Below, in pieces: positions 1 to 8,041 of a stretch of 25,012 nucleotides of DNA. A program made the translations under genes and the position numbers. Below the pieces are notes generated by a model. It was not told where the DNA came from, did no database searches, and worked only from the letters and a program-made list of their open reading frames with translations. This stretch comes from Oscillospiraceae bacterium (GTDB lineage Bacteria > Bacillota_A > Clostridia > Oscillospirales > WRJC01), in contig WRJC01000043.1 of the NCBI GenBank assembly GCA_009782405.1, positions 1 to 25,012 of the forward strand, given 5' to 3'. Position 1 is the stretch's first letter. Each line of letters starts with the position of its first letter.

Positions 1-1
1 G

Positions 2-478
2 ACGCTCATTTTGACCCAGACCACCGGCAACCTTTCGCTTTTCAGGGATATGGAATACGATTTCGGGATATTGCCCATGCCCAAGCTCGACGCGGGCCAG
101 GAGAGCTATTATTCTTATTGCAATCCGTGGGGCGCGGTGGCGGTGGCTGTGCCCAAAACAAACGAAAACATCGAGAGGACGGGAATGTTGATCGAGGCGT
201 TCGCGGCGGCGGGCAAATATACCTCCACCCCCGCGCAGTACGAGGTCACGCTAAAAACAAAATTCACAAGGGACGAATATTCCGAGAAGATGCTCGATAT
301 AATCTGCGAGAACGCGAGTTACGATTTCGGGCCGATATACAACTGGGGCGGCTGTTTTGACATTATACTCGCCAGCGTTTACAAAGGAGACCCGATCGTT
401 TCCGCTTTTGAGAAGATACAGGACAAAATGGAAAGTGAACTCCAAAAAACGATCGACGCCTTTTCGCAAATCGAATGA
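2..478 (+). CDS. Extracellular solute-binding protein, C-terminal part (5' end outside window)
   Basis: The frame is open from the left edge, so this is the last ~158 residues of a longer protein; the TTG at 11 is not a real start. It aligns by eye with the C-terminal third of the complete solute-binding lipoprotein encoded at 12811-14286: both share a GILP-P-K strand, a TERT/IERT segment before a helix with EA(F/L), the ALKTK/TLKTK motif, and a final amphipathic helix. By family knowledge this is the periplasmic-type, membrane-anchored binding component of a carbohydrate ABC importer. Its stop overlaps the start of the next gene (ATGA at 475-478), so the two are probably translationally coupled. 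The ligand cannot be told from sequence. Confidence 0.85.
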   Translation, partial: TLILTQTTGNLSLFRDMEYDFGILPMPKLDAGQESYYSYCNPWGAVAVAVPKTNENIERTGMLIEAFAAAGKYTSTPAQYEVTLKTKFTRDEYSEKMLDIICENASYDFGPIYNWGGCFDIILASVYKGDPIVSAFEKIQDKMESELQKTIDAFSQIE

Positions 479-1368
479 TGAAATTCATGAAAAAATTGTT
501 TTTTATTTTGTTTCTTGCGTCCGTTTTTTTGCCGGGCTGCGAAGCTGCTAAAAAACATGAAGCGAGTTATGCGCTGTTCGAACAGGACGATTTCACCGTG
601 ATAAAAACAAGAGCGGAAAATATAAAGCCCGAGACGATAAAAAGCCCCATATGTTCGGATTACATAAGGGAACTCGGATATTACGGAATAAACGCCGGGT
701 TTTTCAACACGGTTTACAGGGGCGAAAAACCAAGCGACGAAGATTTTTTCAGCGTGTCGATATCCTGGAGCAAGGAAGACGAAGAAAAGGGCTTGGAAGT
801 GTGTGAAATCAACAAAAGGGACCCGGAAAAAATCGCCCTCGGCGAAGGCCCGTACATAGCGCGCGGAACTTTGTTTTTTTACATGAGCGACGGAAAATAT
901 GAGGCCGGGGTGATGAGCGCGGAAAGCAGCGGCGACTTAAGAGAACAGATAAAACAAAAAACAAACCGGGACCATGACTATATTTACATGATAGGCGGGG
1001 GCAATTTTTATCTTGGCGAATATCCCGAACCGGAAGATTGGGAAAACTGGAAAGAGCAAAAATACCAAAACGAAGGCCCTCTTGTAATCGAAAATTCCAA
1101 AACCGGCAGGAGCGGGATCGGCATAAAAAAAGAAAACGGGATCTGGTATGCATATCTCGCCTGCTCGGGGACAAACTCAAAAGAAAAGCCCAAAACGCTT
1201 GAGGAACTCAGGGCGCTGTTTATCTCTTTGGGCTGTTTTGAAGCCATATACCTGGATGGCGCGGGCTCCTCGCAGATGAGATGCTTTGGCGACGACGGCG
1301 AATTGGTGGAAAAGCGCGGCGACGACAGATATATATGGGCCATGGTCAGGATTGTTGTTCTTGAATAA
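475..1368 (+). CDS. Phosphodiester glycosidase (NAGPA/DUF2233)-family lipoprotein
   Basis: 297 residues. The N-terminus is a lipoprotein signal: basic MMKFMKK, a hydrophobic stretch (residues 8-19) and lipobox LPGC with the lipidated Cys at 22. Two family hallmarks are visible: GINAGFFN (residues 71-78) and YLDGAGSSQM (residues 259-268), the latter corresponding to the NLDGGGSS motif of the N-acetylglucosamine-1-phosphodiester alpha-N-acetylglucosaminidase fold. The protein should therefore be a cell-surface enzyme cleaving a sugar phosphodiester, for example in wall polymers or capsule; the substrate is unknown. Three possible starts (475, 478, 487) lie close together; 475 gives a 4-base ATGA overlap with the upstream solute-binding protein. 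No strong Shine-Dalgarno is visible, which fits coupling. Family assignment is fairly sure, function inferred. Confidence 0.8.
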   Translation: MMKFMKKLFFILFLASVFLPGCEAAKKHEASYALFEQDDFTVIKTRAENIKPETIKSPICSDYIRELGYYGINAGFFNTVYRGEKPSDEDFFSVSISWSKEDEEKGLEVCEINKRDPEKIALGEGPYIARGTLFFYMSDGKYEAGVMSAESSGDLREQIKQKTNRDHDYIYMIGGGNFYLGEYPEPEDWENWKEQKYQNEGPLVIENSKTGRSGIGIKKENGIWYAYLACSGTNSKEKPKTLEELRALFISLGCFEAIYLDGAGSSQMRCFGDDGELVEKRGDDRYIWAMVRIVVLE

Positions 1369-1375
1369 TGCGTTT

Positions 1376-3187
1376 TTATGTGTTATCCACGAAAAATTCC
1401 GCCTGCTTTCTGTACATCTCCGTATATGTGCCGCCATTTCCGTAAAGCTCTTTGTGCGTCCCGTACTCGATTAGACTGCCCTTGTCAAAAACCGCGACCT
1501 TGTCGGCCAGTTGCACCGCGGATAACCTGTGCGTGATCAGCACTGCGGCTTTGCCGGTTATCATTTGGTTGAACTGCGTGTATATCGCGTGCTCCGCCAG
1601 CGGATCGAGCGCCGCCGTCGGTTCGTCGAGCAGGTAGATCGGCGCCCCGTGGTACACCGCGCGCGCTATGGCGATCCTCTGCCCCTCTCCGCCGGACGGC
1701 TCGAATCCCTCGTCGTCGATCTGTTTTCCGACCTGCGTTTCGTAGCCTTTCGGTAGCCTTTCGACCAGCGGCGCAAGCCCGCTTTGCGCGCCCACCGCTT
1801 CAAGGCGCTCCCGCCCGTATTCGCTTGTCAGCACGATGTTGTCTTTAAGCGACAGTGAAAAACGCGAGAAATCCTGGAACACCGGCGCGAACAGCCGTTG
1901 GTACTTTGCATAGCCGTATTCGTTTATGTTCATGCCGTTCAATAGTATCTCGCCCTCGGCGGGCATGTACAGCCTCGTCAAAAGTTTGATGAACGTAGAT
2001 TTACCCGACCCGTTCGCGCCCACTATGCACAGTTTCTCGTCGCCGCGTATTGTTAGGCTCATGTCGCGCAGCGCGTAGTTTTCGCTGCCGGGGTATTTGA
2101 AGCTCACGTTTTTGAACTCGATCACGGAATTCTTGTCAAATACCGGCGTTTTGTCGCCTGTTTCTTGCTGTATCGACGGTATCTTCATGAATTCTATCAT
2201 TTCCTGGATGTCAAGGCTGTTTCTGGAAAAATCCATGTATGAGTTCATAATCCGTTGCAAGTTGTTAGAAAATTGCTGCGTCGCCGTCAGATAGATCGTC
2301 ATGCTCCCTATTGCAAGACCTTTTTTTATCACGCTGTATATCAGGTACGCATATATCGCAACCTGCTGGATCAAACCGGTCACGGAGTTGAACGCGGATG
2401 TTTTTTGCCTCATCATATTGTTTTTTAGGGTCAGTTTATTGACTTTTTTTTCGTGTTCGGCAAACAAATTTATCGCAAATGACTTTAAGCCAAACAGCCT
2501 GAGTTCTTTTGCTTGATAATATTCGAACATGCTCGTTATCGCCCATTTGTGCCTCCAGTTTTTGCTCACTTCCCGATTGATCAAATAATCTTTCTGGTTG
2601 GCCAAGTAGGCAACGAATGAATTCGCGGATATGACTGCTATGATCAAAATAATGATAAAGGAATTGAGAGTGGCAATGATCGACAGCATGGCGATTAGGG
2701 AAAAAATGCCGGAAACCAAAATGCTGAGATTGTTCGCGACCCATGGGAAATTGTTTAATGTATTGCCCGCGCGTTGCCTCATCGTTTGTATATCGGGCTT
2801 TTCGAGCGTTTCGTAATCCATGTCTGCCACATGGGCGTAAAAATCCGCGTTGAGGTTTAGAGTCAGCTCCATTTGAATCTTGTCTATATGATAAGTCATA
2901 AACGCATTGATCAGGCTGCTTAAAACAGGGGCAACCGTCAATATGCCCACATACAATATTATCGCGTTTATCCGACGCTCTTCTGTCAGTTCATTTATTA
3001 TCAATCCCGGCATAATGGTATAGGCAAGCGGAAAAACCGCATTGACAAGCGAAATTATCACTTTCAAAAACAGATACAGCTTGCCGCTTTTTTCCTTCCA
3101 CACAAACCCGAGCATATATCCGGCGCTTTTAATTGTTTTGCTAAAATTCTGGCTTCTTTTATCCCTTCCGTCTTCGAAATAAATCAT
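1376..3187 (-). CDS. ABC exporter half-transporter (membrane domain fused to ATPase)
   Basis: 603 residues from ATG at 3187. This start has AGGGGATG just upstream and a perfect promoter further up; the reading frame is open to 3559, but that extension runs through the promoter and the neighbouring gene. An N-terminal membrane domain (about 35-320) has several hydrophobic spans (e.g. 39-60, 73-95, 155-195, 270-290). The ATPase domain follows with Walker A GANGSGKS (390-397), Q-loop VFQD (436-439), Walker B IYLLDE (517-522) and H-loop ITHR (551-554). The signature reads PSGGEGQ (497-503) rather than LSGGQ, seen also in some peptide exporters. It likely exports a peptide, lipid or drug as a homo- or heterodimer; no partner gene is adjacent. 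It converges with the gene ending at 1368 and diverges from the one starting at 3351. Confidence 0.9.
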   Translation of the reverse strand: MIYFEDGRDKRSQNFSKTIKSAGYMLGFVWKEKSGKLYLFLKVIISLVNAVFPLAYTIMPGLIINELTEERRINAIILYVGILTVAPVLSSLINAFMTYHIDKIQMELTLNLNADFYAHVADMDYETLEKPDIQTMRQRAGNTLNNFPWVANNLSILVSGIFSLIAMLSIIATLNSFIIILIIAVISANSFVAYLANQKDYLINREVSKNWRHKWAITSMFEYYQAKELRLFGLKSFAINLFAEHEKKVNKLTLKNNMMRQKTSAFNSVTGLIQQVAIYAYLIYSVIKKGLAIGSMTIYLTATQQFSNNLQRIMNSYMDFSRNSLDIQEMIEFMKIPSIQQETGDKTPVFDKNSVIEFKNVSFKYPGSENYALRDMSLTIRGDEKLCIVGANGSGKSTFIKLLTRLYMPAEGEILLNGMNINEYGYAKYQRLFAPVFQDFSRFSLSLKDNIVLTSEYGRERLEAVGAQSGLAPLVERLPKGYETQVGKQIDDEGFEPSGGEGQRIAIARAVYHGAPIYLLDEPTAALDPLAEHAIYTQFNQMITGKAAVLITHRLSAVQLADKVAVFDKGSLIEYGTHKELYGNGGTYTEMYRKQAEFFVDNT

Positions 3188-3238
3188 CGATACATCCCCT
3201 ACTCTTATCAAATTAAGTCGATTGTTTTCGGTTGCCTC

Positions 3239-3267
3239 ATTATACCATCGATTTGCGAATTTGTCAA
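3239..3267 (-). promoter_or_regulatory. Promoter of the ABC exporter
   Basis: On the minus strand, TTGACA (3262-3267) and TATAAT (3239-3244) are separated by exactly 17 bp, a full sigma-A consensus, about 50 bp upstream of the exporter's start codon at 3187. The -35 box lies 16 bp from the -35 box of the divergent promoter at 3284. Confidence 0.85.
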
Positions 3268-3283
3268 CACATTCAAAAAATAC

Positions 3284-3312
3284 TTGACTTTGAGCTTTTT
3301 TTATGATATGAT
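3284..3312 (+). promoter_or_regulatory. Promoter of the UroD-family gene
   Basis: TTGACT (3284-3289) and TATGAT (3307-3312) are separated by 17 bp. A strong ribosome binding site, AAGGAGA (3338-3344), precedes the ATG at 3351. The promoter is back-to-back with the exporter promoter. Confidence 0.8.
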
Positions 3313-3350
3313 GTGGACATCCGGTAGACGAAAATATAAGGAGAAGTTGT

Positions 3351-4340
3351 ATGCAGACGAGCAAAGAAGTCGTAAAAAACGCGGTAGAGTTCAATACTCC
3401 CGACCGAATGCCGACGACTTGGCGCAGGACGGGCGGCGGAGATGTGGGCTGGCTTTCCTGGAACCAGACAGGCACGGGCGACAACAGGCTAAAAAACACG
3501 TTTGACGAATGGGGATGCGGATGGGAGAGGACTGATGTTCCCAATATGGGGCAGATCACCTATCATCCGCTGGAAAATTGGGACAACTATTCCTCATTTA
3601 AATTCCCCGACCCGGACAATCCCGAATTTTTCAGGGGAATTGAAGAGCGGGCAAATTCATGCGATGAAAGCAAATACATATTTGCAGGCATATTCATGCT
3701 TCTTTTCGAGAGGCTTCACGGCATCCGGGGTTTTGAGAACCTGTTGGAAGATTTTTATCTGGAACGCGAAAAAATAGAGGAATTGGCCGACAGAATCGTA
3801 GAATTCGACCTTCGCATCATCGAAAATATAAATAGGCTGTGCCCAAATAAAATCGACGCCTTGAATTTCACCGACGACTGGGGAACGGAAACGGCGCTTA
3901 TGGTGAACCCGAAACTATGGAATGAATTTTTCAAGCCGCGCTACAAAAAAATATTCGACAGATGCCATGAATACGGCTGGCATGTATGGATGCATTCCTG
4001 CGGGCGGGTCAATGAGATCATAGAGCCGCTGATCGAGATCGGATGCAATGCGCTCAACCTTTTGCAGCCGCGCGCGCTTGGAATCGAGGAAATAGGAAAA
4101 CAGTTCGCCGGGCGGATTTGCTTTGAGACCACGTGCGATATCCAGCACACGCTGCCTTTCAAATCTCCCGCAGAAATCGAAGAAGAAGCGCAAATGCTCA
4201 TTAAATTTTGGGGGACCGGCAAAGGCGGCTTTGTACTTGGCAATTACGGAGATATTGCTGCCATCGGGACAAAACCCGAAAGCATAGACATCATGTTTGA
4301 GGCATTCCAAAAAAACGACAGATGGAAAAACCGCGTCTGA
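3351..4340 (+). CDS. Uroporphyrinogen decarboxylase (URO-D)/MtaA-like family protein
   Basis: 329 residues, start set by AAGGAGA seven bases upstream. The sequence fits the URO-D fold family as used by corrinoid-dependent methyltransferases (MtaA, CmuA) rather than true heme-pathway HemE. It carries HSCG at 215-218, matching the His-x-Cys zinc ligands of MtaA-type enzymes, with a later candidate Cys at 262 (TTCDIQHT). It also has NFTDDWGTE (172-180) and the C-terminal GNYGDI-type segment (297-302) common in the family. The probable role is methyl transfer or one-carbon catabolism of a methylated substrate, or a sugar-linked relative. No corrinoid protein gene is next to it. The gene stands alone with its own promoter, divergent from an ABC exporter. 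Family is secure; reaction is inferred. Confidence 0.85.
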   Translation: MQTSKEVVKNAVEFNTPDRMPTTWRRTGGGDVGWLSWNQTGTGDNRLKNTFDEWGCGWERTDVPNMGQITYHPLENWDNYSSFKFPDPDNPEFFRGIEERANSCDESKYIFAGIFMLLFERLHGIRGFENLLEDFYLEREKIEELADRIVEFDLRIIENINRLCPNKIDALNFTDDWGTETALMVNPKLWNEFFKPRYKKIFDRCHEYGWHVWMHSCGRVNEIIEPLIEIGCNALNLLQPRALGIEEIGKQFAGRICFETTCDIQHTLPFKSPAEIEEEAQMLIKFWGTGKGGFVLGNYGDIAAIGTKPESIDIMFEAFQKNDRWKNRV

Positions 4341-4379
4341 TATGTCTTATACATATTTAAAAAATTCACAAATTAAAGC

Positions 4380-4408
4380 TTGACATTTCGCGCAATGTGT
4401 GCTAAAAT
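4380..4408 (+). promoter_or_regulatory. Promoter of the ABC-F leader/operon
   Basis: TTGACA (4380-4385), a 17-bp spacer and TAAAAT (4403-4408). Transcription would begin near 4415, about 280 bp before the first ABC-F gene, leaving a long leader. Confidence 0.8.
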
Positions 4409-4441
4409 CAAACCCAGTATATATGAAAGGCGGTGAGAGGC

Positions 4442-4588
4442 ATGAGGCAATCTTTTATTTTACGCGCGGTTGAATTGTTCCCGAACAGCGGCATAGTGCG
4501 TAAATATACGTTCAAAACGATCGATGCAAGGGTGGAGTCTGCCCATTTTCCAAAATATGATTGTTTTGAATGCCTGTCGCCGCATTAA
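4442..4588 (+). CDS. Putative 48-residue leader peptide upstream of the ABC-F genes
   Basis: ATG at 4442 opens 48 codons ending in TAA at 4586-4588. It begins MRQSFILRAV and ends CFECLSPH. A near-perfect Shine-Dalgarno, AAGGCGGTGA (4427-4436), sits 5 bases upstream, better than that of many genes here, which argues that it is translated. It lies between the promoter at 4380 and an intrinsic terminator at 4627, directly before two ABC-F genes. In known ABC-F and ribosome-protection genes such leader ORFs sense stalled ribosomes and control read-through. Regulation here is inferred from layout; the peptide sequence itself is not recognised. Confidence 0.55.
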   Translation: MRQSFILRAVELFPNSGIVRKYTFKTIDARVESAHFPKYDCFECLSPH

Positions 4589-4626
4589 AAGCGCGGAATA
4601 ATCCCGCTCCTTTGTTGTTTGGCAAT

Positions 4627-4666
4627 CGCCCTGCGCAGTCAAAACAGTCTGCACAGGGCGTTTTAT
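4627..4666 (+). terminator. Intrinsic terminator/attenuator before the first ABC-F gene
   Basis: A stem of CGCCCTG-c-GCAG (4627-4638) pairs with CTGC-a-CAGGGCG (4649-4660), one C/A mismatch and a 10-base loop, followed by TTTTAT. It lies 30 bp before the ABC-F start, downstream of the promoter and leader ORF, so it would stop transcription before the resistance-type genes. A stretch inside the leader ORF (4526-4534, GCAAGGGTG) can pair with the left arm with one bulge and a G-U pair, a possible antiterminator. Confidence 0.7.
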
Positions 4667-4695
4667 ATTGTTAAAACATTAAGGAGAAATTTATT

Positions 4696-6306
4696 ATGAT
4701 CGATATAGCGGCAAATGAAATAAATAAATATTACGGCGCGAACCATGTGTTAAAAGGAATCACATTCGAGGTTTACAGCGGCGAAAAGATAGGCCTCTTA
4801 GGCAAAAACGGTTCCGGCAAGACCACTTTGTTCAAAGTGATCACCGGGGAGGAAACTTACGAAAGCGGGAGCCTGTCCAAAGCTTCCGGCAAAAAAATAG
4901 AAATGCTCGCCCAGATTCCCGAATTCGAAGATTTCGAAAGCGCGGAGGATGTGTTGCGTTCGTCATTTTGCGAAATAAGCGAGGTTTACGCGGCGATGAA
5001 AAAGATAGAGGGCGACGGCGACTCTGCGGTTCTCGCCCGGTATGGAAGGCTGATGGACGAATATGAGCGGCTCGGCGGGTACGATACCGAGGTGAAAATA
5101 GACAAGGTGTGCGGCGGAATGAACATAGACGAAAAAACCAGAAACAGTTCTTTCGCAAAACTCTCCGGAGGGGAGAAGACGCGGGTAAACTTGGCGCGGA
5201 TTTTGCTTCGGGACAGCGATATTCTTCTGCTCGACGAACCCACGAACCACCTCGATCTTGAATCGCTTGAATGGCTTGAAAATTTTTTGCATGAATTTTC
5301 GGGAACGGTCGTCTCCATATCGCACGACAGGGTGTTTTTGGACAGGGTGGTTACGCGCATTATCGAAATCGAAGAAGGCAAGGCGAATTTTTATTCGGGA
5401 AACTACACGTTTTACGCGGAAGAAAAGAGGCGCAGATTTGAATCCCAGTCGGAGCTCTACGAGCGCCAGCAGAAGGAAATAAAAAGGATCGAGGAAAGGG
5501 CGAAATGGTTTGTCGAACAAAACCGCTTCACCAGAAAACATCACGCCATCCTGTCGCGGATCGACCACATGGAAAAAATCGACAGGCCGGTAGCCGCGAA
5601 AAAGATAGCGGCGGAGTTCGACAGCGGCGGTTATGCCTCAAAGGAAATCGTTTCGCTGGATTCGGTTTGCAAAAGCTACGAAAATAAGGCAATCGTGAGC
5701 GATCTCAATTTGACAATACGCAGAAACGAACACATCGCGCTTGTCGGCCAAAACGGGTGCGGCAAATCCACTTTGCTGAAAATGATCATTGGGGAAGAGC
5801 CAAGCGACAGCGGCGAGCTCAAAATCAGCCCGAGCGTAAAGCCGGCATATATGTCGCAGATAATAACATTTGAAAACACGGAAGCCACGGTTTTGGAGAC
5901 GCTACGCCGCGAAACCGGCGCCACCGACCAAAAAGCCAAAAATATCCTCGCCGGTTTCCATTTCGGGGCCTATGACGTGGAAAAAAAGGTCAGCTCACTC
6001 TCCGGCGGCGAAAAGAGCCGTTTGAAATTATGCCTGATGATGCAGGAAAATGTCAACTTTCTTTTGCTCGACGAACCCACGAACCACCTCGACACAGATT
6101 CGAGGGAATGGATAGAGGGCGCACTGAGCGATTTTGAGGGCGCGATGCTTTTTGTTTCCCATGACAGATATTTCCTAAACAAATTCGCCGACAAAGTGTG
6201 GAGCATGGACAATGGCGCAATCGCAGAATACGGCTGCGGTTTCGAAGAGTATCTCGAAATGACCCGCTCTGGCGATATACGCAAAAAAGGAAGAAGGGCC
6301 AAATAA
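4696..6306 (+). CDS. ABC-F family ATPase (ribosome-associated, antibiotic-resistance type)
   Basis: 536 residues with two ATPase domains and no membrane segment, the ABC-F layout. Domain 1 has Walker A GKNGSGKT (36-43), signature LSGGE (156-160) and LLLDEPTNHLD (177-187). The charged interdomain helix pair lies at about 243-300. Domain 2 has Walker A GQNGCGKS (351-358), signature LSGGE (435-439) and LLLDEPTNHLD (456-466). By family knowledge such proteins bind the ribosomal E site and either rescue stalled translation or dislodge peptidyl-transferase antibiotics. A short C-terminal tail is basic (KKGRRAK). AAGGAGA-type site at 4681 sets the start. It is two bases ahead of a second ABC-F gene. 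Whether it is a resistance (Lsa/Vga/Msr-like) or housekeeping ABC-F cannot be decided by eye; the leader and attenuator favour resistance. Confidence 0.88.
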   Translation: MIDIAANEINKYYGANHVLKGITFEVYSGEKIGLLGKNGSGKTTLFKVITGEETYESGSLSKASGKKIEMLAQIPEFEDFESAEDVLRSSFCEISEVYAAMKKIEGDGDSAVLARYGRLMDEYERLGGYDTEVKIDKVCGGMNIDEKTRNSSFAKLSGGEKTRVNLARILLRDSDILLLDEPTNHLDLESLEWLENFLHEFSGTVVSISHDRVFLDRVVTRIIEIEEGKANFYSGNYTFYAEEKRRRFESQSELYERQQKEIKRIEERAKWFVEQNRFTRKHHAILSRIDHMEKIDRPVAAKKIAAEFDSGGYASKEIVSLDSVCKSYENKAIVSDLNLTIRRNEHIALVGQNGCGKSTLLKMIIGEEPSDSGELKISPSVKPAYMSQIITFENTEATVLETLRRETGATDQKAKNILAGFHFGAYDVEKKVSSLSGGEKSRLKLCLMMQENVNFLLLDEPTNHLDTDSREWIEGALSDFEGAMLFVSHDRYFLNKFADKVWSMDNGAIAEYGCGFEEYLEMTRSGDIRKKGRRAK

Positions 6307-6308
6307 AA

Positions 6309-7928
6309 ATGAGGCTGTTTAAAATCGAAAACCTGTCGCACGAATTCGCGGGAAAAAGTTTGTTTTCCGAAGCGGGGCTCACGGTTCATTCCGGAGAGCA
6401 TATAGGGCTCGTGGGCCCAAACGGATGCGGAAAAACCACATTTTTGAAAATCATGCTCGGCGAGTTCGTCCCCGATTTTTGCAAAACGGAAAAAAGCGAA
6501 AATTTGAAAATCGGATATCTCGACCAATATGCCGACATAGAAACAAATTGCACAATTTACGAATATTTGGATTTTGTATTTGCCGACCTCTACGATTTAG
6601 ACCGGCAAGTCGAAAAAATATACGGGCAAATCGAAGCTTTGCCCGAAGATGAGCAATTAAAAGAAGTGGAGCGGGCGCAAAAGATCGTCGATTATTTGGA
6701 ATCGAAGGAATTTTACCAAATCGACAAAAAAATCGAAAATGTTTTGGCCGGACTGGGCTTTTCGGAAGAGGACAAGACAAAAACGCTGCCTCAGCTTTCG
6801 GGCGGAATGAAGACAAAACTGCTGCTCGCCAAAATACTGCTGACGGACAACGATATTTTGATATTGGACGAACCCACGAATTTTTTGGACATGAAATACA
6901 CCGCATGGCTCGGGGATTACCTGTGCCGGCTCAAATGCGCGTATATAGTCATATCGCACGACAAAGCCTTTCTCAACAAAATCAGCGGCAAAATCGTGGA
7001 AATCGCGAATCGCATATTCAAAACATATAACGGGAACTATGATTTCTATGTGAAAGAAAAAGAGCGCCTCGAAGCCGTCCAGCTTTTGCAGCATATCGCG
7101 CAGGGAAAATATATAAAAAGATCGGAGGACTATGTGGAGGCGCATTATTACAACAATACCACCGGAGCGGGCAAAACAAAAGCGGTTTGGCTCAAAAAGA
7201 TGCTCGAAAACCTGAAACGGATAGAAAAGCCGGACGAGATTATAAAGCCGCAGTTTTCATTTAAATTGTCAAAGGGCGCGTCAAAACAGATTTTGGCGCT
7301 CGAAAACATGGAAGTCGGCTATGATGGATCGCCGGTGCTCCCCCCCGTTTCGCTTGCCGTTATGCGCGGGGAGAAGATCGTATTCAAAGGCTTCAACGGA
7401 ATCGGAAAAACCACGCTGTTAAAATCGATTTACGGCGACATTCCGCTCATATCGGGGAATTTGGAATTCGGCGAGAATATCGAAACCGTGTTTTTGAAAC
7501 AGGAGGAAGATTACGAAAACAATTTTTCGCATTTCGACAAAACCGAACGAAAAGCGCTGGGGATAAAGAAAGGCAAACAGCAAAAAATCACGACGATAGA
7601 GTTCGCCAAGGAATACTATCCCGAAAAGCCGCAGAAAGAGCTGCAGGCGGCGATGTTTTCCTGCGGATTGAACGAAATGCACTTTTTCAACCAGGTAAGA
7701 ACCCTGTCGGGCGGCGAAATGACAAAACTGCGGCTTTGCCTCGCCATGCAAAATCCCGTCAACCTGATTATCCTCGACGAACCCACCAACCATCTCGACG
7801 TGTATTCGAAAGAAGTTTTGATGCACGCCCTCGAAGAATTCGAGGGAACGGTCATGATGACCACCCACGACCAAAACGCCGATGTTTCCTGGGCGAGCTC
7901 CGTCATAAACCTGGAAGATCTGTTTTGA
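6309..7928 (+). CDS. Second ABC-F family ATPase, with atypical first domain
   Basis: 539 residues from ATG at 6309, two bases after the stop of the preceding ABC-F gene; GAAGGG at 6293-6298 serves as ribosome binding site. The frame is open to 6198 but that part overlaps the upstream gene. Domain 1 has Walker A GPNGCGKT (36-43), an unusual signature LSGGM (163-167) and EPTNFLD (188-194), where ABC-F proteins normally have LSGGE/Q and EPTNHLD. Domain 2 is canonical in signature and Walker B (LSGGE 466-470, ILDEPTNHLD 488-497) but has Walker A GFNGIGKT (361-368). The linker (about 250-320) is long and contains a tyrosine/asparagine-rich loop. Probably acts at the ribosome together with or alongside the upstream paralogue in one operon. 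Confidence 0.85.
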   Translation: MRLFKIENLSHEFAGKSLFSEAGLTVHSGEHIGLVGPNGCGKTTFLKIMLGEFVPDFCKTEKSENLKIGYLDQYADIETNCTIYEYLDFVFADLYDLDRQVEKIYGQIEALPEDEQLKEVERAQKIVDYLESKEFYQIDKKIENVLAGLGFSEEDKTKTLPQLSGGMKTKLLLAKILLTDNDILILDEPTNFLDMKYTAWLGDYLCRLKCAYIVISHDKAFLNKISGKIVEIANRIFKTYNGNYDFYVKEKERLEAVQLLQHIAQGKYIKRSEDYVEAHYYNNTTGAGKTKAVWLKKMLENLKRIEKPDEIIKPQFSFKLSKGASKQILALENMEVGYDGSPVLPPVSLAVMRGEKIVFKGFNGIGKTTLLKSIYGDIPLISGNLEFGENIETVFLKQEEDYENNFSHFDKTERKALGIKKGKQQKITTIEFAKEYYPEKPQKELQAAMFSCGLNEMHFFNQVRTLSGGEMTKLRLCLAMQNPVNLIILDEPTNHLDVYSKEVLMHALEEFEGTVMMTTHDQNADVSWASSVINLEDLF

Positions 7929-7982
7929 TATACAAAAACCGCTTTGCAAATATTTAAAGTTATTTTGATACGACAAAACAAC

Positions 7983-8011
7983 TTGACAAAAACGATTGTT
8001 TGCAGTATAAT
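7983..8011 (+). promoter_or_regulatory. Promoter of the AAA/DUF4143 gene
   Basis: TTGACA (7983-7988), 17-bp spacer, TATAAT (8006-8011): full consensus, 30 bp before the start codon at 8042. Confidence 0.85.
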
Positions 8012-8041
8012 TTTAACATTAAGTTGAAGGGGGCGCCATTT

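Noticed and set aside
3188..3559. Upstream extension of the ABC exporter frame to 3559
   Set aside because: It runs across both divergent promoters and antisense to the UroD-family gene; ATG at 3187 has a good ribosome binding site and starts a normal-length protein.
4963..5568. 201-codon minus-strand frame inside the first ABC-F gene
   Set aside because: Antisense shadow of conserved ABC-F motifs.
6198..6308. Longer start of the second ABC-F gene
   Set aside because: It overlaps the upstream ABC-F coding sequence in another frame; relatives begin at the first strand, matching ATG 6309.
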